Positions 33,099-42,201 are shown, numbered from the stretch's first letter. The stretch is 50,884 bases of DNA from QAMX01 sp964515055 (GCA_964515055.1 CAZEUG010000011.1:1-50884), one strand, 5' to 3'. A program made the numbers and translations. Notes: a model not told the origin generated them from the sequence alone.

Positions 33099-34730
33099 TC
33101 AGCCTTCCTCCTGCTTGAGGACTGCGGCATACCGCAAAAGCTGCTTGAGTGAGTGGACACCCAGCTTGGAATAGATGTTTCGATTGTGGAAGCGAACGGT
33201 GGACTCCTGCAATCCGAGCAGGGAAATGATCTCCTTGACGCCTTTTCCCTGCAAATAGAGGTCGAACACCTCGCGCTCCTTCGCGGTCAGCATGGTCAGC
33301 CCGCTTTTGAAGGTTTCATAATCATCCGGGTCAATCTCGTCCTTGCGGGAATAGGCGAGCCGCTCGTTCTGCCGGGCTGTTTCGTCCATCTTGCTCTGCA
33401 GCGCATCCGCCGCACTGATGGCATCCGTCTTTTCGCGGCGCAGCCGGTCGAGCTCCGCCTCATTGATCTGATCCTGCCGCGCCAGATAGGCAAACAGGTC
33501 GGTAATTTCGGAAGAAAACGCGAGCTCCTGCGAATACTCCTTCCTGCGAATGCTGTCCAATGCGTTCTTGATCGGTTGCAGATACTGCTTTGCAAAAAAC
33601 ATCGACAGCCCGATCGCCGCAAACAGGAATGCAATGATCAACAGAATCAACCGCAGCACGTTGGCCGAAACAATTTGCACATAATCCGCTTTCGGAATCA
33701 GCACACTGATGGCTGAGGTGCAGGTACTCGGACAAATGCAGATTTCCCGCGTCATGCCGATGTACGCTTCGCTCTCTCCGCGAAATTCCGTCAGCCCGCT
33801 ACCGAAGGAGGACATCGAGAGCAGATCCTTTGGTTCCAGATAGTATTCATTCAAAATCCCCGCACTCAGCGTGGTCGATTCCGACAGCATTCGGCTTTCG
33901 CTGCTTTTGGAGAGGCAGAACACCGCGTGATCAAGCTCGGAGGGCTGGGCAAAAATCTGCCGGAAGTAGCCCTCGTTCAGCTCAAAGCCGCAGATGCCGT
34001 AAAAGGTGCCGTCCTGCGCCAGAAGCGGAATCGTCATCAGCATGACGTGCTGATCGGTGCCGGGCAGCAGCACCACATCGGTCAGACGGTAGCTCTGATT
34101 CAGCGGGAACGATGCCTCACGCTTCAGCTCCTCATAGTTGGGGAAAAAATCGGTGCGGAATTCGAGGCGCCACTTGCGGTGGGGCATACAGTCATGCTCC
34201 TTGCCCGTCTGAGACAGACCGCGGTACAGCAGAACGCGGGTATCCATGGCCTCCAGGCTGTTGCGCTGCAGATAAATCCCCGTGCGCGAGGTGTCGGCAT
34301 TTTCAACGGATGAATTGACCTGAGCCTCCAGCATCACAAAGGTACCGGTGCAGTCGGCTTCCCAGAGCTTGTAGCGAACCGCATCGATCAGCTGCTCCTG
34401 CAGGTTTCGAATGTGATCTTCCGAATCGTTCAAATCGTCAAATGCGATCTGATTTGCATCCAGATAGCCCTCAAGAATTTCGGTGATGCGGTTGGAGAGC
34501 TGGACGCTCATCACGGCCAGATTGTCGTAATAGGTGTCGATCTGTCGCTCAAACAGCTCAATTTGAAAGGCCAGCGTTTCGGCAATCCGCTGCTTGGCAC
34601 CGGTAAAATTGCCGACCAGGAACAGCCCGGCCGTCAACAACGCGCACAGCAGCAGCGCAAATACGCAGAGATATGCACACAGCCTTCGCTTGAGTGTTTG
34701 CTTTTTACTGGACAAAGCCGACAGCTTCAT
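33099..34730 (-). CDS. Membrane-bound LuxR-type sensor-regulator
   Basis: A 543-residue one-component system. A membrane helix (about 17-39), a large extracellular region (about 40-355) with the look of a Cache/PDC sensor (QNSYRLTDVV-like strands, MLMTIPLLAQDGTFYGICGFEL), a second helix (about 357-380), a cytoplasmic coiled coil (about 395-460) and a C-terminal LuxR helix-turn-helix (about 481-543: LTAKEREVFDLYLQGKGVKE, then LGLQESTVRFHNRNIYSKLG). Membrane-spanning regulators with a LuxR output and no kinase are uncommon. It starts 14 bases after a sugar-binding lipoprotein gene in the same unit, which suggests that the lipoprotein presents a ligand to the sensor domain. Its targets may be the SBP gene itself or genes outside the window. 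Confidence 0.85.
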   Translation of the reverse strand: MKLSALSSKKQTLKRRLCAYLCVFALLLCALLTAGLFLVGNFTGAKQRIAETLAFQIELFERQIDTYYDNLAVMSVQLSNRITEILEGYLDANQIAFDDLNDSEDHIRNLQEQLIDAVRYKLWEADCTGTFVMLEAQVNSSVENADTSRTGIYLQRNSLEAMDTRVLLYRGLSQTGKEHDCMPHRKWRLEFRTDFFPNYEELKREASFPLNQSYRLTDVVLLPGTDQHVMLMTIPLLAQDGTFYGICGFELNEGYFRQIFAQPSELDHAVFCLSKSSESRMLSESTTLSAGILNEYYLEPKDLLSMSSFGSGLTEFRGESEAYIGMTREICICPSTCTSAISVLIPKADYVQIVSANVLRLILLIIAFLFAAIGLSMFFAKQYLQPIKNALDSIRRKEYSQELAFSSEITDLFAYLARQDQINEAELDRLRREKTDAISAADALQSKMDETARQNERLAYSRKDEIDPDDYETFKSGLTMLTAKEREVFDLYLQGKGVKEIISLLGLQESTVRFHNRNIYSKLGVHSLKQLLRYAAVLKQEEG

Positions 34731-34744
34731 GGCTTGTCACCGCC

Positions 34745-36073
34745 TTATTGGATGCTCTTGAACAGCTCCCAAAGTTCATCTGCCAATGCTTCTGCACGTT
34801 CGCCGTTCCGATAACGCTCCGGCATGGTTTTCTGCGCCTCGCGCAGTGCATCATATAAGGTATAGATTTTGGCATAGTATCCCGAGAAAGACGGCTCACG
34901 CACAGCTGTGGCCGTGTCGTTGACTGCTGCAATGGCGCGGTACAGGTTTCTGTACGCATCCGACTGGAATTCGTAGCTGCTGATCTGCTCAAAGGACGCC
35001 TGGTTGACCGGCATATAGCCCGTTTCCACACAGAAGGCCAGATTGCGTTCCGCCTCTGTCAGCCAGCGGGCAAAGACCTCCGCGGCCTCCGCTTTTTGCT
35101 CCGTGCTCCGATAGGCGCAGAGCCCGACGCCCGCCTGTGTCACAAGCAGCTCCGTGCCGCTTGCCGTCGGTGGCGGCAGAATCTGCAAATTCATCGGCTC
35201 CGACGTGTTGTCGGGGTAGGTGATGGTGTCGTTGTAATACAGAATGGAGGCCGTCGAACCGAGTCCCGCCAGTACCTCACCGGTCATCACCTGCGTGTTG
35301 GAATACAGATCGGAAACGATGATGTGTCCCTTTGCAATCGCCTGAGCAAACTGCAGCCAGGACGAGCGGAACGCTTCATTTTCATAGTCATACCAGCCGT
35401 CTGCCGTATAGAAACCCTGCTCGCCGTGCTCCATGGCATTCAGCTCAACGGCGCGGATCGGGAAATCCAGTGCGCAGAAGGGCTTTCCGCCCGAATAGTC
35501 GTAATACGCAGCTGCGGCGGCGAAAAAGCCATCCCAGGTGGACAGGCTCTCATAGGTCACGCCGGTTGCCTGAGAAAAACGATCAAACTGCGTACCTGCC
35601 AGGAACAGCAGATGCGTCGATTTGGAGACGGGGAAGACAGACAGCTTTCCGTCCACCATACCGTCCTCTAAAAATTCGGGGACAAATTGGCCAAGCTCCT
35701 CCGCGGTGAACAGCTCCTTCCAGTCGATCAGGTTCTCCGCGCCCAGCTCTGCGGCGTTGTTGTTGTGGCAGAAAAACAGGTCGGGCATATCCATCGCACC
35801 GGCTTCGCTCTTCTGCGCGGCGAGGAGCTTTTCGCCGATCTGCGCCGTGGAGGACATGGAGGAAACGTGGATGATGATGCCCTTTTCCTTGCCGACGGTG
35901 CGGTTGAATTCATCAATCAGACGGTTCATGGGGGAATCGGCCTGTTCGCCGTACACGTGCCACATGGTCAGCGTGACAGGGTTCTGTGGATCCAGTTGTG
36001 TCTGGCCGGAGCAGCCGACAAACAGCGGGAGCAAAAGCAGCCCGGAGAGCAATAACGCGATCATTCTTTTCAT
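34745..36073 (-). CDS. Extracellular solute (sugar)-binding lipoprotein, orphan
   Basis: About 442 residues. A lipoprotein signal with lipobox (MKRMIALLLSGLLLLPLFVG followed by Cys) precedes a family 1 solute-binding fold: TLTMWHVYGEQADSPMNRLIDEFNRT is the typical N-terminal motif of carbohydrate-binding ABC proteins. ATG 36073 is chosen because AGAGG lies six bases upstream and the signal peptide starts there. No permease or ATPase genes adjoin, so it is an orphan SBP; a membrane LuxR sensor follows immediately. It may either feed a distant permease or act as the ligand-binding partner of the sensor. The leader from promoter to ATG is about 240 bases. Confidence 0.88.
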   Translation of the reverse strand: MKRMIALLLSGLLLLPLFVGCSGQTQLDPQNPVTLTMWHVYGEQADSPMNRLIDEFNRTVGKEKGIIIHVSSMSSTAQIGEKLLAAQKSEAGAMDMPDLFFCHNNNAAELGAENLIDWKELFTAEELGQFVPEFLEDGMVDGKLSVFPVSKSTHLLFLAGTQFDRFSQATGVTYESLSTWDGFFAAAAAYYDYSGGKPFCALDFPIRAVELNAMEHGEQGFYTADGWYDYENEAFRSSWLQFAQAIAKGHIIVSDLYSNTQVMTGEVLAGLGSTASILYYNDTITYPDNTSEPMNLQILPPPTASGTELLVTQAGVGLCAYRSTEQKAEAAEVFARWLTEAERNLAFCVETGYMPVNQASFEQISSYEFQSDAYRNLYRAIAAVNDTATAVREPSFSGYYAKIYTLYDALREAQKTMPERYRNGERAEALADELWELFKSIQ

Positions 36074-36317
36074 AACATACCTCTTGGTGTCGTCCAATAC
36101 GAATGACAGCCTTCTTCACCCAATACGAATTCTGCTGAACGCAAAAATCAGTTCTTTTGGGCGTAACCGTCAATTCGGAAGACAAATCCGGGAAAAATCC
36201 GTATCCTGTGTGTTGCAGGAATCCAGCAGGGAGCGGGCTCTGTTCATACGCCTGCGGAGCAAACGCAGCTTCGACAGAATGCGCCCGGACAGCGCCCCTC
36301 TGCTTTTATTTCATATC

Positions 36318-36346
36318 ATTATAACAGATCAGTTGGTTGGCGTCAA
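36318..36346 (-). promoter_or_regulatory. Promoter of the SBP-LuxR unit
   Basis: On the minus strand TTGACG (36346-36341), a 17-base spacer and a perfect TATAAT (36323-36318). The long leader contains an 11-base direct repeat, CCAATACGAAT on the + strand at 36094-36104 and 36120-36130, near the start codon, which could be a regulator site. Confidence 0.75.
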
Positions 36347-36426
36347 GAGGAAACTGTCGCATCCGGTCGACAGAGGACGGTGAAAGCACCAAACACAACC
36401 AAAACCATTTCATCGGAACAATTGCA

Positions 36427-36460
36427 AGAAGTGGCGTGACCAGCTTGTCACGCCACTTCT
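36427..36460. terminator. Strong isolated hairpin in a gene-free stretch
   Basis: AGAAGTGGCGTGAC at 36427-36440 pairs perfectly with GTCACGCCACTTCT at 36447-36460 around CAGCTT. There is no U-tract on the + strand; on the minus strand TTGCAATTG follows. It may end the DUF3795 transcript or be a structured intergenic element. The remainder of 36350-36630 shows no gene. Confidence 0.45.
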
Positions 36461-36634
36461 GTCCCTTGAAACGTTTGAAATTGATACATGAACGGCATCG
36501 CCTGCCGGAACAGAATCCGAAGGAACACGGCCCCCTGCCTGCCTCCGGACATAGAACCGCCCGGCGCAGCTTACGCCACGAAAGCCATCAGAACGGCAGG
36601 TTCGTTGCGTCACTTCAGATGTTGGCTCATGATT

Positions 36635-37078
36635 TTACCGTCTTTTGTAAATCACAATTTCCGGATTGGCACCGGTCTCCTCATATGTACAGATGAGAAT
36701 CAAATGCTCCCGTGCGACTACGCCAAAGCAGGTTTTGCCGCTTTCATCGAAAAGGTTTTTGACCTGTGCGCCTAAATATACCTCGTCATCCTTCAAGAAC
36801 CTGACCGTGCCGGATGGAATCGGGTATTCCAGATTGACAAAGCGGCCAACCAGCGGATATAGCTCTGTGACGGGTTCCATGCCATCAATGTGGAAATCGT
36901 TGATTTCATCGACCAGCTTCTTTTTGAATGCCTGATAGTTTTCCATCCCGCCGGTCAGGATATAACTGGCAACAAAACACGGCTTTCCAAACGGACAGCC
37001 GTTTGTTTTGGCACAGCCGGGACAAGCTTCCTTTGATGGACATTCGGCGCAGTTTGCGCCACAGATTGATTCGTTCAT
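36635..37078 (-). CDS. DUF3795-type Cys-rich protein
   Basis: A 147-residue protein. The N-terminal 30 residues carry six spaced Cys (CGANCAECPSKEACPGCAK, then CPFGKPC), the pattern of DUF3795, which probably binds zinc or another metal. The middle reads AFKKKLVDEINDFHIDGMEP and the C-terminal part is a beta-rich domain (GTVRFLKDDEVYLGAQV, CFGVVAREHLILICTYEE). The function of the family is not known to me. GAAGGAGG lies before the ATG. It is a single gene with a weak upstream promoter. Confidence 0.85.
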   Translation of the reverse strand: MNESICGANCAECPSKEACPGCAKTNGCPFGKPCFVASYILTGGMENYQAFKKKLVDEINDFHIDGMEPVTELYPLVGRFVNLEYPIPSGTVRFLKDDEVYLGAQVKNLFDESGKTCFGVVAREHLILICTYEETGANPEIVIYKRR

Positions 37079-37100
37079 GATTTTCCTCCTTCAACCAAAC

Positions 37101-37129
37101 AGTATATTTGTATTCACCACTTCTGACCA
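37101..37129 (-). promoter_or_regulatory. Probable promoter of the DUF3795 gene
   Basis: On the minus strand TGGTCA (37129-37124), a 17-base spacer and TATACT (37106-37101). The -35 is weak. Confidence 0.5.
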
Positions 37130-37445
37130 CGATTTACGCAACAACGCCTTGAAATGGACATATTCATCTCTTCAAAGTCCACAAATCCCACTTCTGTCCC
37201 ACCGAAATCCTCATTTCAGAGATCAAAAGTGCATCAAGCAGATATTTCTCAAAAAACTGTGGGGCAAGTCGTTCGGAAAACCGGAAAAATCCTGTTCCGG
37301 GTACAGCTCTTTTGATGCCCGCGAAAAATCGGTGTTTTGACACCAATGACTGTTTGTGCGTCAAGCGTCGGCAACAGCTTCGCCTGAAAATTGCGGTATT
37401 TTCGATCCTGATTTTGAAACAGCTGTTGCCGGATTGTACTGGCGT
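37130..37445. other. Gene-free stretch with an inverted repeat
   Basis: No convincing gene. CGGCAACAGCT at 37369-37379 is repeated in reverse complement as AGCTGTTGCCG at 37421-37431; it could form a large hairpin just beyond the TetR stop codon (minus strand) and end that transcript. The rest is A/T-rich and unrecognised. Confidence 0.45.
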
Positions 37446-38030
37446 TCATCTCTTTTGCCCTTCTTTGGATTTCAAAAGCGTCATCATCGCCGTGAAGTCC
37501 TGCGTCAGCATTTCAGAGATGTCGGCCTGAGTGAAATGACACATACCCGTGGCGCAGAGCGTCGCAATGCCGTAGGTGTGAATCCAGGAATGCTCAAACA
37601 GCGCCTTTGCATCTTCGACCGACAACCCGTAATCCGCCTGAATCGCATTCAGGCATTCATCGGCGACGCTGCCGAGATGCGTGTAAATATCGGCAAAGGA
37701 TTGCACATCGCTGTTTTTCGACATGAAGATCAGCTGATAGAGCTGCGGCTCCTCCATGGCAAAGAGAATCATCTGCATTCCGACCTGCTTGAAGATCGGC
37801 AGACCCGCGCACGCTCTGTGGGCATAGGCTTCAAACCGCACCATGGCTGCAGCCCTGACGGCATCGGCCACCTCCTGCATGGCATTGAAAACGGTAAAAA
37901 TCGGAGTGGCAGAGGTGTTCAGCGCGTTCCCCAGCGATTTGGCGGTCAGGGCGTTGATGCCGCTCTGCGATACAATCCCCAACGCGGCATCAATGATTTC
38001 TTCTCTTGTAAACTTCGGCTTCGGCGGCAT
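37446..38030 (-). CDS. TetR-family transcriptional regulator
   Basis: About 194 residues. The N-terminal domain FTREEIIDAALGIVSQSGIN, LTAKSLGNALNTSATPIFTVF and MQEVADAV is a TetR-type HTH, although the usual YYHF motif is replaced by PIFTVF. The C-terminal domain is the TetR_C type of YdhC-like or similar regulators. ATG 38030 follows AAAGGAG with good spacing and is preferred to the upstream in-frame codon. It stands upstream of, and parallel to, no obvious partner; its own promoter separates it from the sialidase-aldolase unit. The target is unknown. Confidence 0.88.
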   Translation of the reverse strand: MPPKPKFTREEIIDAALGIVSQSGINALTAKSLGNALNTSATPIFTVFNAMQEVADAVRAAAMVRFEAYAHRACAGLPIFKQVGMQMILFAMEEPQLYQLIFMSKNSDVQSFADIYTHLGSVADECLNAIQADYGLSVEDAKALFEHSWIHTYGIATLCATGMCHFTQADISEMLTQDFTAMMTLLKSKEGQKR

Positions 38031-38089
38031 ATCGGGCGCTCCTTTGTCCAATCAATGTTCTGAAGTTGCGGTTCTAAAACGATAATTCT

Positions 38090-38118
38090 ATTATACCCCT
38101 TTTGAGGCGCGAAGTCAA
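38090..38118 (-). promoter_or_regulatory. Promoter of the second TetR gene
   Basis: On the minus strand TTGACT (38118-38113), a 17-base spacer and a perfect TATAAT (38095-38090). Confidence 0.78.
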
Positions 38119-38140
38119 TGCCCTTTGGCCCAAAATGACA

Positions 38141-38175
38141 AAATACCCGCCCATGAAAACAGAGCATGGGCGGGC
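38141..38175 (-). terminator. Terminator of the sialidase-aldolase unit
   Basis: On the minus strand CCCGCCCATG pairs with CATGGGCGGG (38174-38165 and 38155-38146) and is followed by TATTTTGTCATTTTG. It lies 25 bases beyond the aldolase stop. Confidence 0.8.
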
Positions 38176-38200
38176 ATCATGCGTTTTTCGAAGCGATGCC

Positions 38201-39103
38201 TTATGCTGGATGGTTCGTTTCGAGCGGGGGCTGAAAACCGGACTGACAGAGTGCGGCAAATATCGCGGCCTTTTCGTCGGCGCTGTACCGCTTCATCGGG
38301 AACGTCGCCAGCCCGACATCAAAGCCCATCTGCTCCAGCACGGCCTTTGTGGCGGGAATGAGCGGGTATTGCAGCAGCGCGGCAATGATGCGGTCGGCCT
38401 GTGCCTGCGCCTGCTGTGCGGCCTGCAGCTGATGGCTCCGGAAACTCTGGTATATCGTCTGCATCAGGCCGGACAAAAAGTTGTAGGTGGTGCCAATTCC
38501 GCCGTCCGCCCCGGCGGACAGACCCATCAGCAGCATCTCGTCCGAACCGTTCAGGATGTTCATTTCCCCGTGCGTCAAATCCTTCAGACGAAGCATCTCA
38601 TAAAAATTCGAGCTGGTCCACTTGATTGCCGTGATGTTGTCGATTGCAAACAGCCGGGCGGCGAATTCGGCGTGAACCTGAAATCCGGCAGATGGGTTGT
38701 AATATACCATCAGCGGAATGTGGACGGCCGCAGCCAGCGCCTTGTAATACTGGTAGACGTCGTCCTGGTCGTATTGGAAAAACAGCGGCGGGGTCGCGGA
38801 AATGGCGGCGGCACCGATGGCCTCTGCGTGCTGCGCCAGCAGCAGTGCATCCTGAAAATCCATGGCAGCCACCTGAATGATGCAGGGCTTTTCGCCGTGA
38901 ACTGCCGCAACAGCCTCCTGCGCCAGAATCATCCGCTGCTCCGTCCGGAGCGCAAGCCCCTCGCCGGTGGCACCGCCGACATAAAAGCCATCGACACCCT
39001 GATGCAGCAGAAAGTCGATCAGCTGATGCAGCACGGGAATCCGGATGGATTCGTCCGCCTGAAGCGGCGTGACAAGCGCCGGAAGAATGCCTTCGAATTT
39101 CAT
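38201..39103 (-). CDS. DapA/NanA-family aldolase, probably N-acetylneuraminate-lyase-like
   Basis: A 300-residue class I aldolase. GGATGEG (residues 43-49) is the phosphate/carboxylate loop, Tyr135 in VYYNPS the proton relay and Lys161 in AIKWTSSN the Schiff-base lysine. The family includes dihydrodipicolinate synthase, N-acetylneuraminate lyase and other 2-keto-acid aldolases. Placement directly after a sialidase-like gene, with a four-base overlap, favours a sialate or related keto-sugar lyase over lysine synthesis. The start is ATG 39103, shared with the stop of the sialidase-like gene (ATGA). Substrate confidence is moderate, family confidence high. Confidence 0.88.
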   Translation of the reverse strand: MKFEGILPALVTPLQADESIRIPVLHQLIDFLLHQGVDGFYVGGATGEGLALRTEQRMILAQEAVAAVHGEKPCIIQVAAMDFQDALLLAQHAEAIGAAAISATPPLFFQYDQDDVYQYYKALAAAVHIPLMVYYNPSAGFQVHAEFAARLFAIDNITAIKWTSSNFYEMLRLKDLTHGEMNILNGSDEMLLMGLSAGADGGIGTTYNFLSGLMQTIYQSFRSHQLQAAQQAQAQADRIIAALLQYPLIPATKAVLEQMGFDVGLATFPMKRYSADEKAAIFAALCQSGFQPPLETNHPA

Positions 39104-40188
39104 GGCTCCAGCCTCCATCTCTGCTGCAGAATAACAGCGGGCTGACCGGCGGCGGGAATTGCATAAAACACCGTGAGCAGACTGCCGTCGCGCAGCTCGA
39201 CCGTACTCGGATAGCCCAGATCGGCGCTGATCTCGTTGCAGTAGATGTCGTGGTCGACATCCCAGCTCTGCCCCTGATCCTGGCTGAGCATGACGCGGAC
39301 GCCAAACGGCGCATCGCTCTGCGGGTCGCCCCGGAAGCCATACGCGGCAATCAGCGTCCCGGAGGAATGGTGCAGCAGGTGAGACGGCGCACCGCCGAAG
39401 TCGGAGAGAATCTGATGCGGCTTCGTCCAGCTTTTGCCACCGTCTGATGATTCGGACTGGAACGTCGTGAACAGTGCGCCGCCACGCTGGACGCGGATGT
39501 GAACGAGCAGTGTGCCGTCGTCCAGAACGATGGCGTGCGGCTCGCAGGGGCGCGGATTCCGATCACCGGAGACGGGGTTTTCAATTTCGCCGACATAGGT
39601 CATGTGGCCATCCGGGTGAATGCGGTACGCCTGGATGTTGTTGACGCCCATCACACGGTGGTCGTCATCGCTGTAGGTCGTGCCGACCCAGAGGAGCGAA
39701 CCGTCCGGCAGAACAACCGGGCCGTGCGGGGACGTGATGGGGCTTTTGAAGATCGGCCCGAACGTCACACCGTTGTCGTAGCTGAAGCGGAACGTTGCGC
39801 CGAGCGCGGCGGCCTCTTCCTCCGGCGTGATGGTGTCGAGATACGCAAGCTGGTAGGGCGAATCGGTGTCTTCCCGGTGAAATGCCACCGTGTGGTTGAA
39901 GGAAGTGACGATCACACTCCCCGAACCAAACGGAACAATCCCGCCATCGCGGTCATCCAGCACGGTATCAATGACCGGCGCCGGACGCGTGTAGGTCGCG
40001 CCCTCATCCTCACTGAAGGCAATGACAGTTTTTCCAAACGGACAGATATGCGCCAGCCGAAAACCGGATGCCACAACGGCGATTTTTCCGTTTCGAAGCC
40101 GGGCAACGGTTGGCCAGCCGAAGTAATGATGCTTGCTGTCCGGATTTTGCATGACAATTTCGGGCTGTCCCATGACAATGACCTGCAT
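39100..40188 (-). CDS. Sialidase-like BNR/Asp-box protein, cytoplasmic
   Basis: A 362-residue six-bladed beta-propeller-type protein with recurring Asp boxes: FSEDEGATY, SYDNGVTFG, SSDGGKSW and SQDQGQSW. This repeat is typical of exo-alpha-sialidases (GH33 and relatives), which release terminal sialic acids. No signal peptide is present, so it would act in the cytoplasm on an imported oligosaccharide; classical gut sialidases are secreted. The canonical FRIP arginine motif near the N-terminus is not obvious, and the catalytic set cannot be verified by eye, so activity on sialic acid is not assured. AAGGAGG precedes the ATG. The stop overlaps the aldolase start, indicating coupled translation and a shared pathway. 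Confidence 0.82.
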   Translation of the reverse strand: MQVIVMGQPEIVMQNPDSKHHYFGWPTVARLRNGKIAVVASGFRLAHICPFGKTVIAFSEDEGATYTRPAPVIDTVLDDRDGGIVPFGSGSVIVTSFNHTVAFHREDTDSPYQLAYLDTITPEEEAAALGATFRFSYDNGVTFGPIFKSPITSPHGPVVLPDGSLLWVGTTYSDDDHRVMGVNNIQAYRIHPDGHMTYVGEIENPVSGDRNPRPCEPHAIVLDDGTLLVHIRVQRGGALFTTFQSESSDGGKSWTKPHQILSDFGGAPSHLLHHSSGTLIAAYGFRGDPQSDAPFGVRVMLSQDQGQSWDVDHDIYCNEISADLGYPSTVELRDGSLLTVFYAIPAAGQPAVILQQRWRLEP

Positions 40189-40230
40189 ACAGAAACCTCC
40201 TTGACAAAACAGTACGTTTCATTTATCATT

Positions 40231-40259
40231 ATTATAAGAGATCAGGCCGCCGTTTGCAA
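40231..40259 (-). promoter_or_regulatory. Promoter of the sialidase-aldolase unit
   Basis: On the minus strand TTGCAA (40259-40254), a 17-base spacer and TATAAT (40236-40231). Confidence 0.75.
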
Positions 40260-40476
40260 GCATTGATTTTGAAAGTCCTGAAAAAATAATGCCCGACAGG
40301 AACGATTTGGTGAATCGGGTATGCACACTCAGAAACGGAACCACAGACGCTGCCACTTTTTTCAGGGTGGCTTTTCCTGCAACTGCGAACACAGCCTGCC
40401 TGAACGGGCGAAAACGCACGGCTGGCAGCACTCACAAAATCGGACGAACGTCCAAACCGAAAGAAGGACTTGCACC

Positions 40477-42108
40477 ATGAACCGAAAACAACGATCCCGG
40501 CTGTCAGCACTGCTGGTGCTACTGGCCATCTGCCTGACCGGCTGCACCTCCGGTACACCGGAGGAACCGACAAAGACAGTCGATCTCCTTCGTCCGCTTG
40601 TCTACCCCGCATCCGATGTGCAGACACTGGCAGAACGCGGCCTGACGGCGGAGTCGTTTGCGGCGCGGGGAGCGGGTGCAGCGAACTACAGGGACAACGG
40701 ACACGCGGACGGAACCGGACTGGTGATTTCACCGGACTTCTCTGCCACAGTGAATGAACAGCCGCTGCCGGTCTATGCAGCCGTTGTGTATGTGGCCGAT
40801 GGCAGGCAGGGCGCACTTCATTCGTTTGCCGCCATCGATGTGGCGCTGGAAAACCGTTCACCGCTCTGCCTGGAGCTGACCGTGGACGAGTCGATTCCGC
40901 TGCAAACGGCGCGGGTCTTTGCCCATGCGGAAACCGAGCTGTCAATGGAGCAACAGCGCATCCGGCTGACTGTCCCCGCATACGGGAACTACACGGTGAT
41001 GATCAATGAGAGCCAGCTGCACGCCATCACGCTGCTGGTTCGCCCCTATGCGGACGAAGAGGCGGAAATCGCCGCCTATCAGGCGCAATACGGTGCGGAA
41101 CGCGTGACGGTGGTCGAACCGGGGCTTCATCGAGTCGATCATCTGACCCTGGAATCGGATTCCGTCCTGTATCTGAAAGCCGGAGCCATCCTGCTGCCGG
41201 AACATACCATGGAGATCGCGACCGATGCGGACAATGCCAATCAGTCGGAAGCCGGTGCCATGGAGTCCAACGCTCTGGGGCTCAACCGCTACCCGGTGAT
41301 CAACGGCTACAACGGCAGCCGGATGGTGATTGCAGGGCGCGGGACGGTGGATATGACGCAGCTGGACTGGCACGAACGACGTGGCCTCGTCTTTTCACTG
41401 TGCAGTCAGGTGACGGTGGATGGCGTGATGCTCATCAATCCGTGTGAGTGGGCGCTGATCACCTATCGCTGTCAGGAGGTCTCCGTGACCAACTGTGCCG
41501 TATTGGGCTACCGCACCAATTCCGATGCGTTTGCCATCTGCAACTCGGAAAACGTCGCTGTAACGGATTGCTTTGCGCGGAGCGGCGATGACCTGTTCGA
41601 GGTCAAAACGTTGGGCGGCGTGGAAACGGCGGTGAGCCGGGACATCGTTTTTCAACGCTGTCAGGCGTGGGGCAGCAAGGCGCGCTGCTTTGGTATCACC
41701 GGGGAAGTGGAACGGGATATTTCCGACGTTCTCTTTGAAGACAGCCTGGTCATCTGCCGGGATGCGGTGTGGGATTTGAACCGTCTCGGCTCGCTGGTGG
41801 TGCTGCGGGAAGTCGGAGCAGGCCACATCAGCAACGTGACCTTCCGCAATCTGATGATTGACCGGGATTTCGGCCGGGCGATCAATGTCGGTGTGTATAC
41901 GGACGGATGGTCTGAGGGAACGATGGAATCCATCCGATTTGAAAATATCACCTGCTCATCCGACGAAAAATTGCAGGTGCGGCAGCATGACGGCCAGCCG
42001 TTCGAGGTGACCTTCAACCGTGTCACAGTTGGCGGCACGGAGATCACAGCTGAAAATGCGGGACAATATGTTCGGCAGGACGCGGAAAACCTGCTCCGTT
42101 TCCGGTAA
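40477..42108 (+). CDS. GH28-like right-handed beta-helix lipoprotein
   Basis: About 543 residues. A lipoprotein signal peptide (LSALLVLLAICLTGC, lipobox LTGC) sets the start at ATG 40477, with AGAAGGA eight bases upstream. After an N-terminal beta domain, residues about 270-500 show pectate-lyase-type beta-helix rungs: GRGTVDMTQLDWHERRGLVF, VTVDGVMLINPCEWALITY, VTNCAVLGYRTNSDAFAICN and VTDCFARSGDDLFEVK. NSDAFA and SGDDLFE resemble the NTD and (G/Q)DD catalytic motifs of polygalacturonase family GH28, but no GHG motif is seen; another beta-helix glycosidase family is possible. The lipid-anchored enzyme would degrade an external glycan. It is divergent from the sialidase-like unit, with 288 bases between. 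Confidence 0.8.
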   Translation: MNRKQRSRLSALLVLLAICLTGCTSGTPEEPTKTVDLLRPLVYPASDVQTLAERGLTAESFAARGAGAANYRDNGHADGTGLVISPDFSATVNEQPLPVYAAVVYVADGRQGALHSFAAIDVALENRSPLCLELTVDESIPLQTARVFAHAETELSMEQQRIRLTVPAYGNYTVMINESQLHAITLLVRPYADEEAEIAAYQAQYGAERVTVVEPGLHRVDHLTLESDSVLYLKAGAILLPEHTMEIATDADNANQSEAGAMESNALGLNRYPVINGYNGSRMVIAGRGTVDMTQLDWHERRGLVFSLCSQVTVDGVMLINPCEWALITYRCQEVSVTNCAVLGYRTNSDAFAICNSENVAVTDCFARSGDDLFEVKTLGGVETAVSRDIVFQRCQAWGSKARCFGITGEVERDISDVLFEDSLVICRDAVWDLNRLGSLVVLREVGAGHISNVTFRNLMIDRDFGRAINVGVYTDGWSEGTMESIRFENITCSSDEKLQVRQHDGQPFEVTFNRVTVGGTEITAENAGQYVRQDAENLLRFR

Positions 42109-42201
42109 ACACGGGAAAGGCAGCCGAAACGCAGAAAAGCGTTCCATTGATCGAGCACACCTCTCAGTGCTTCCACCCGCTTTTTAACCCGAAATTGTAC
42201 A

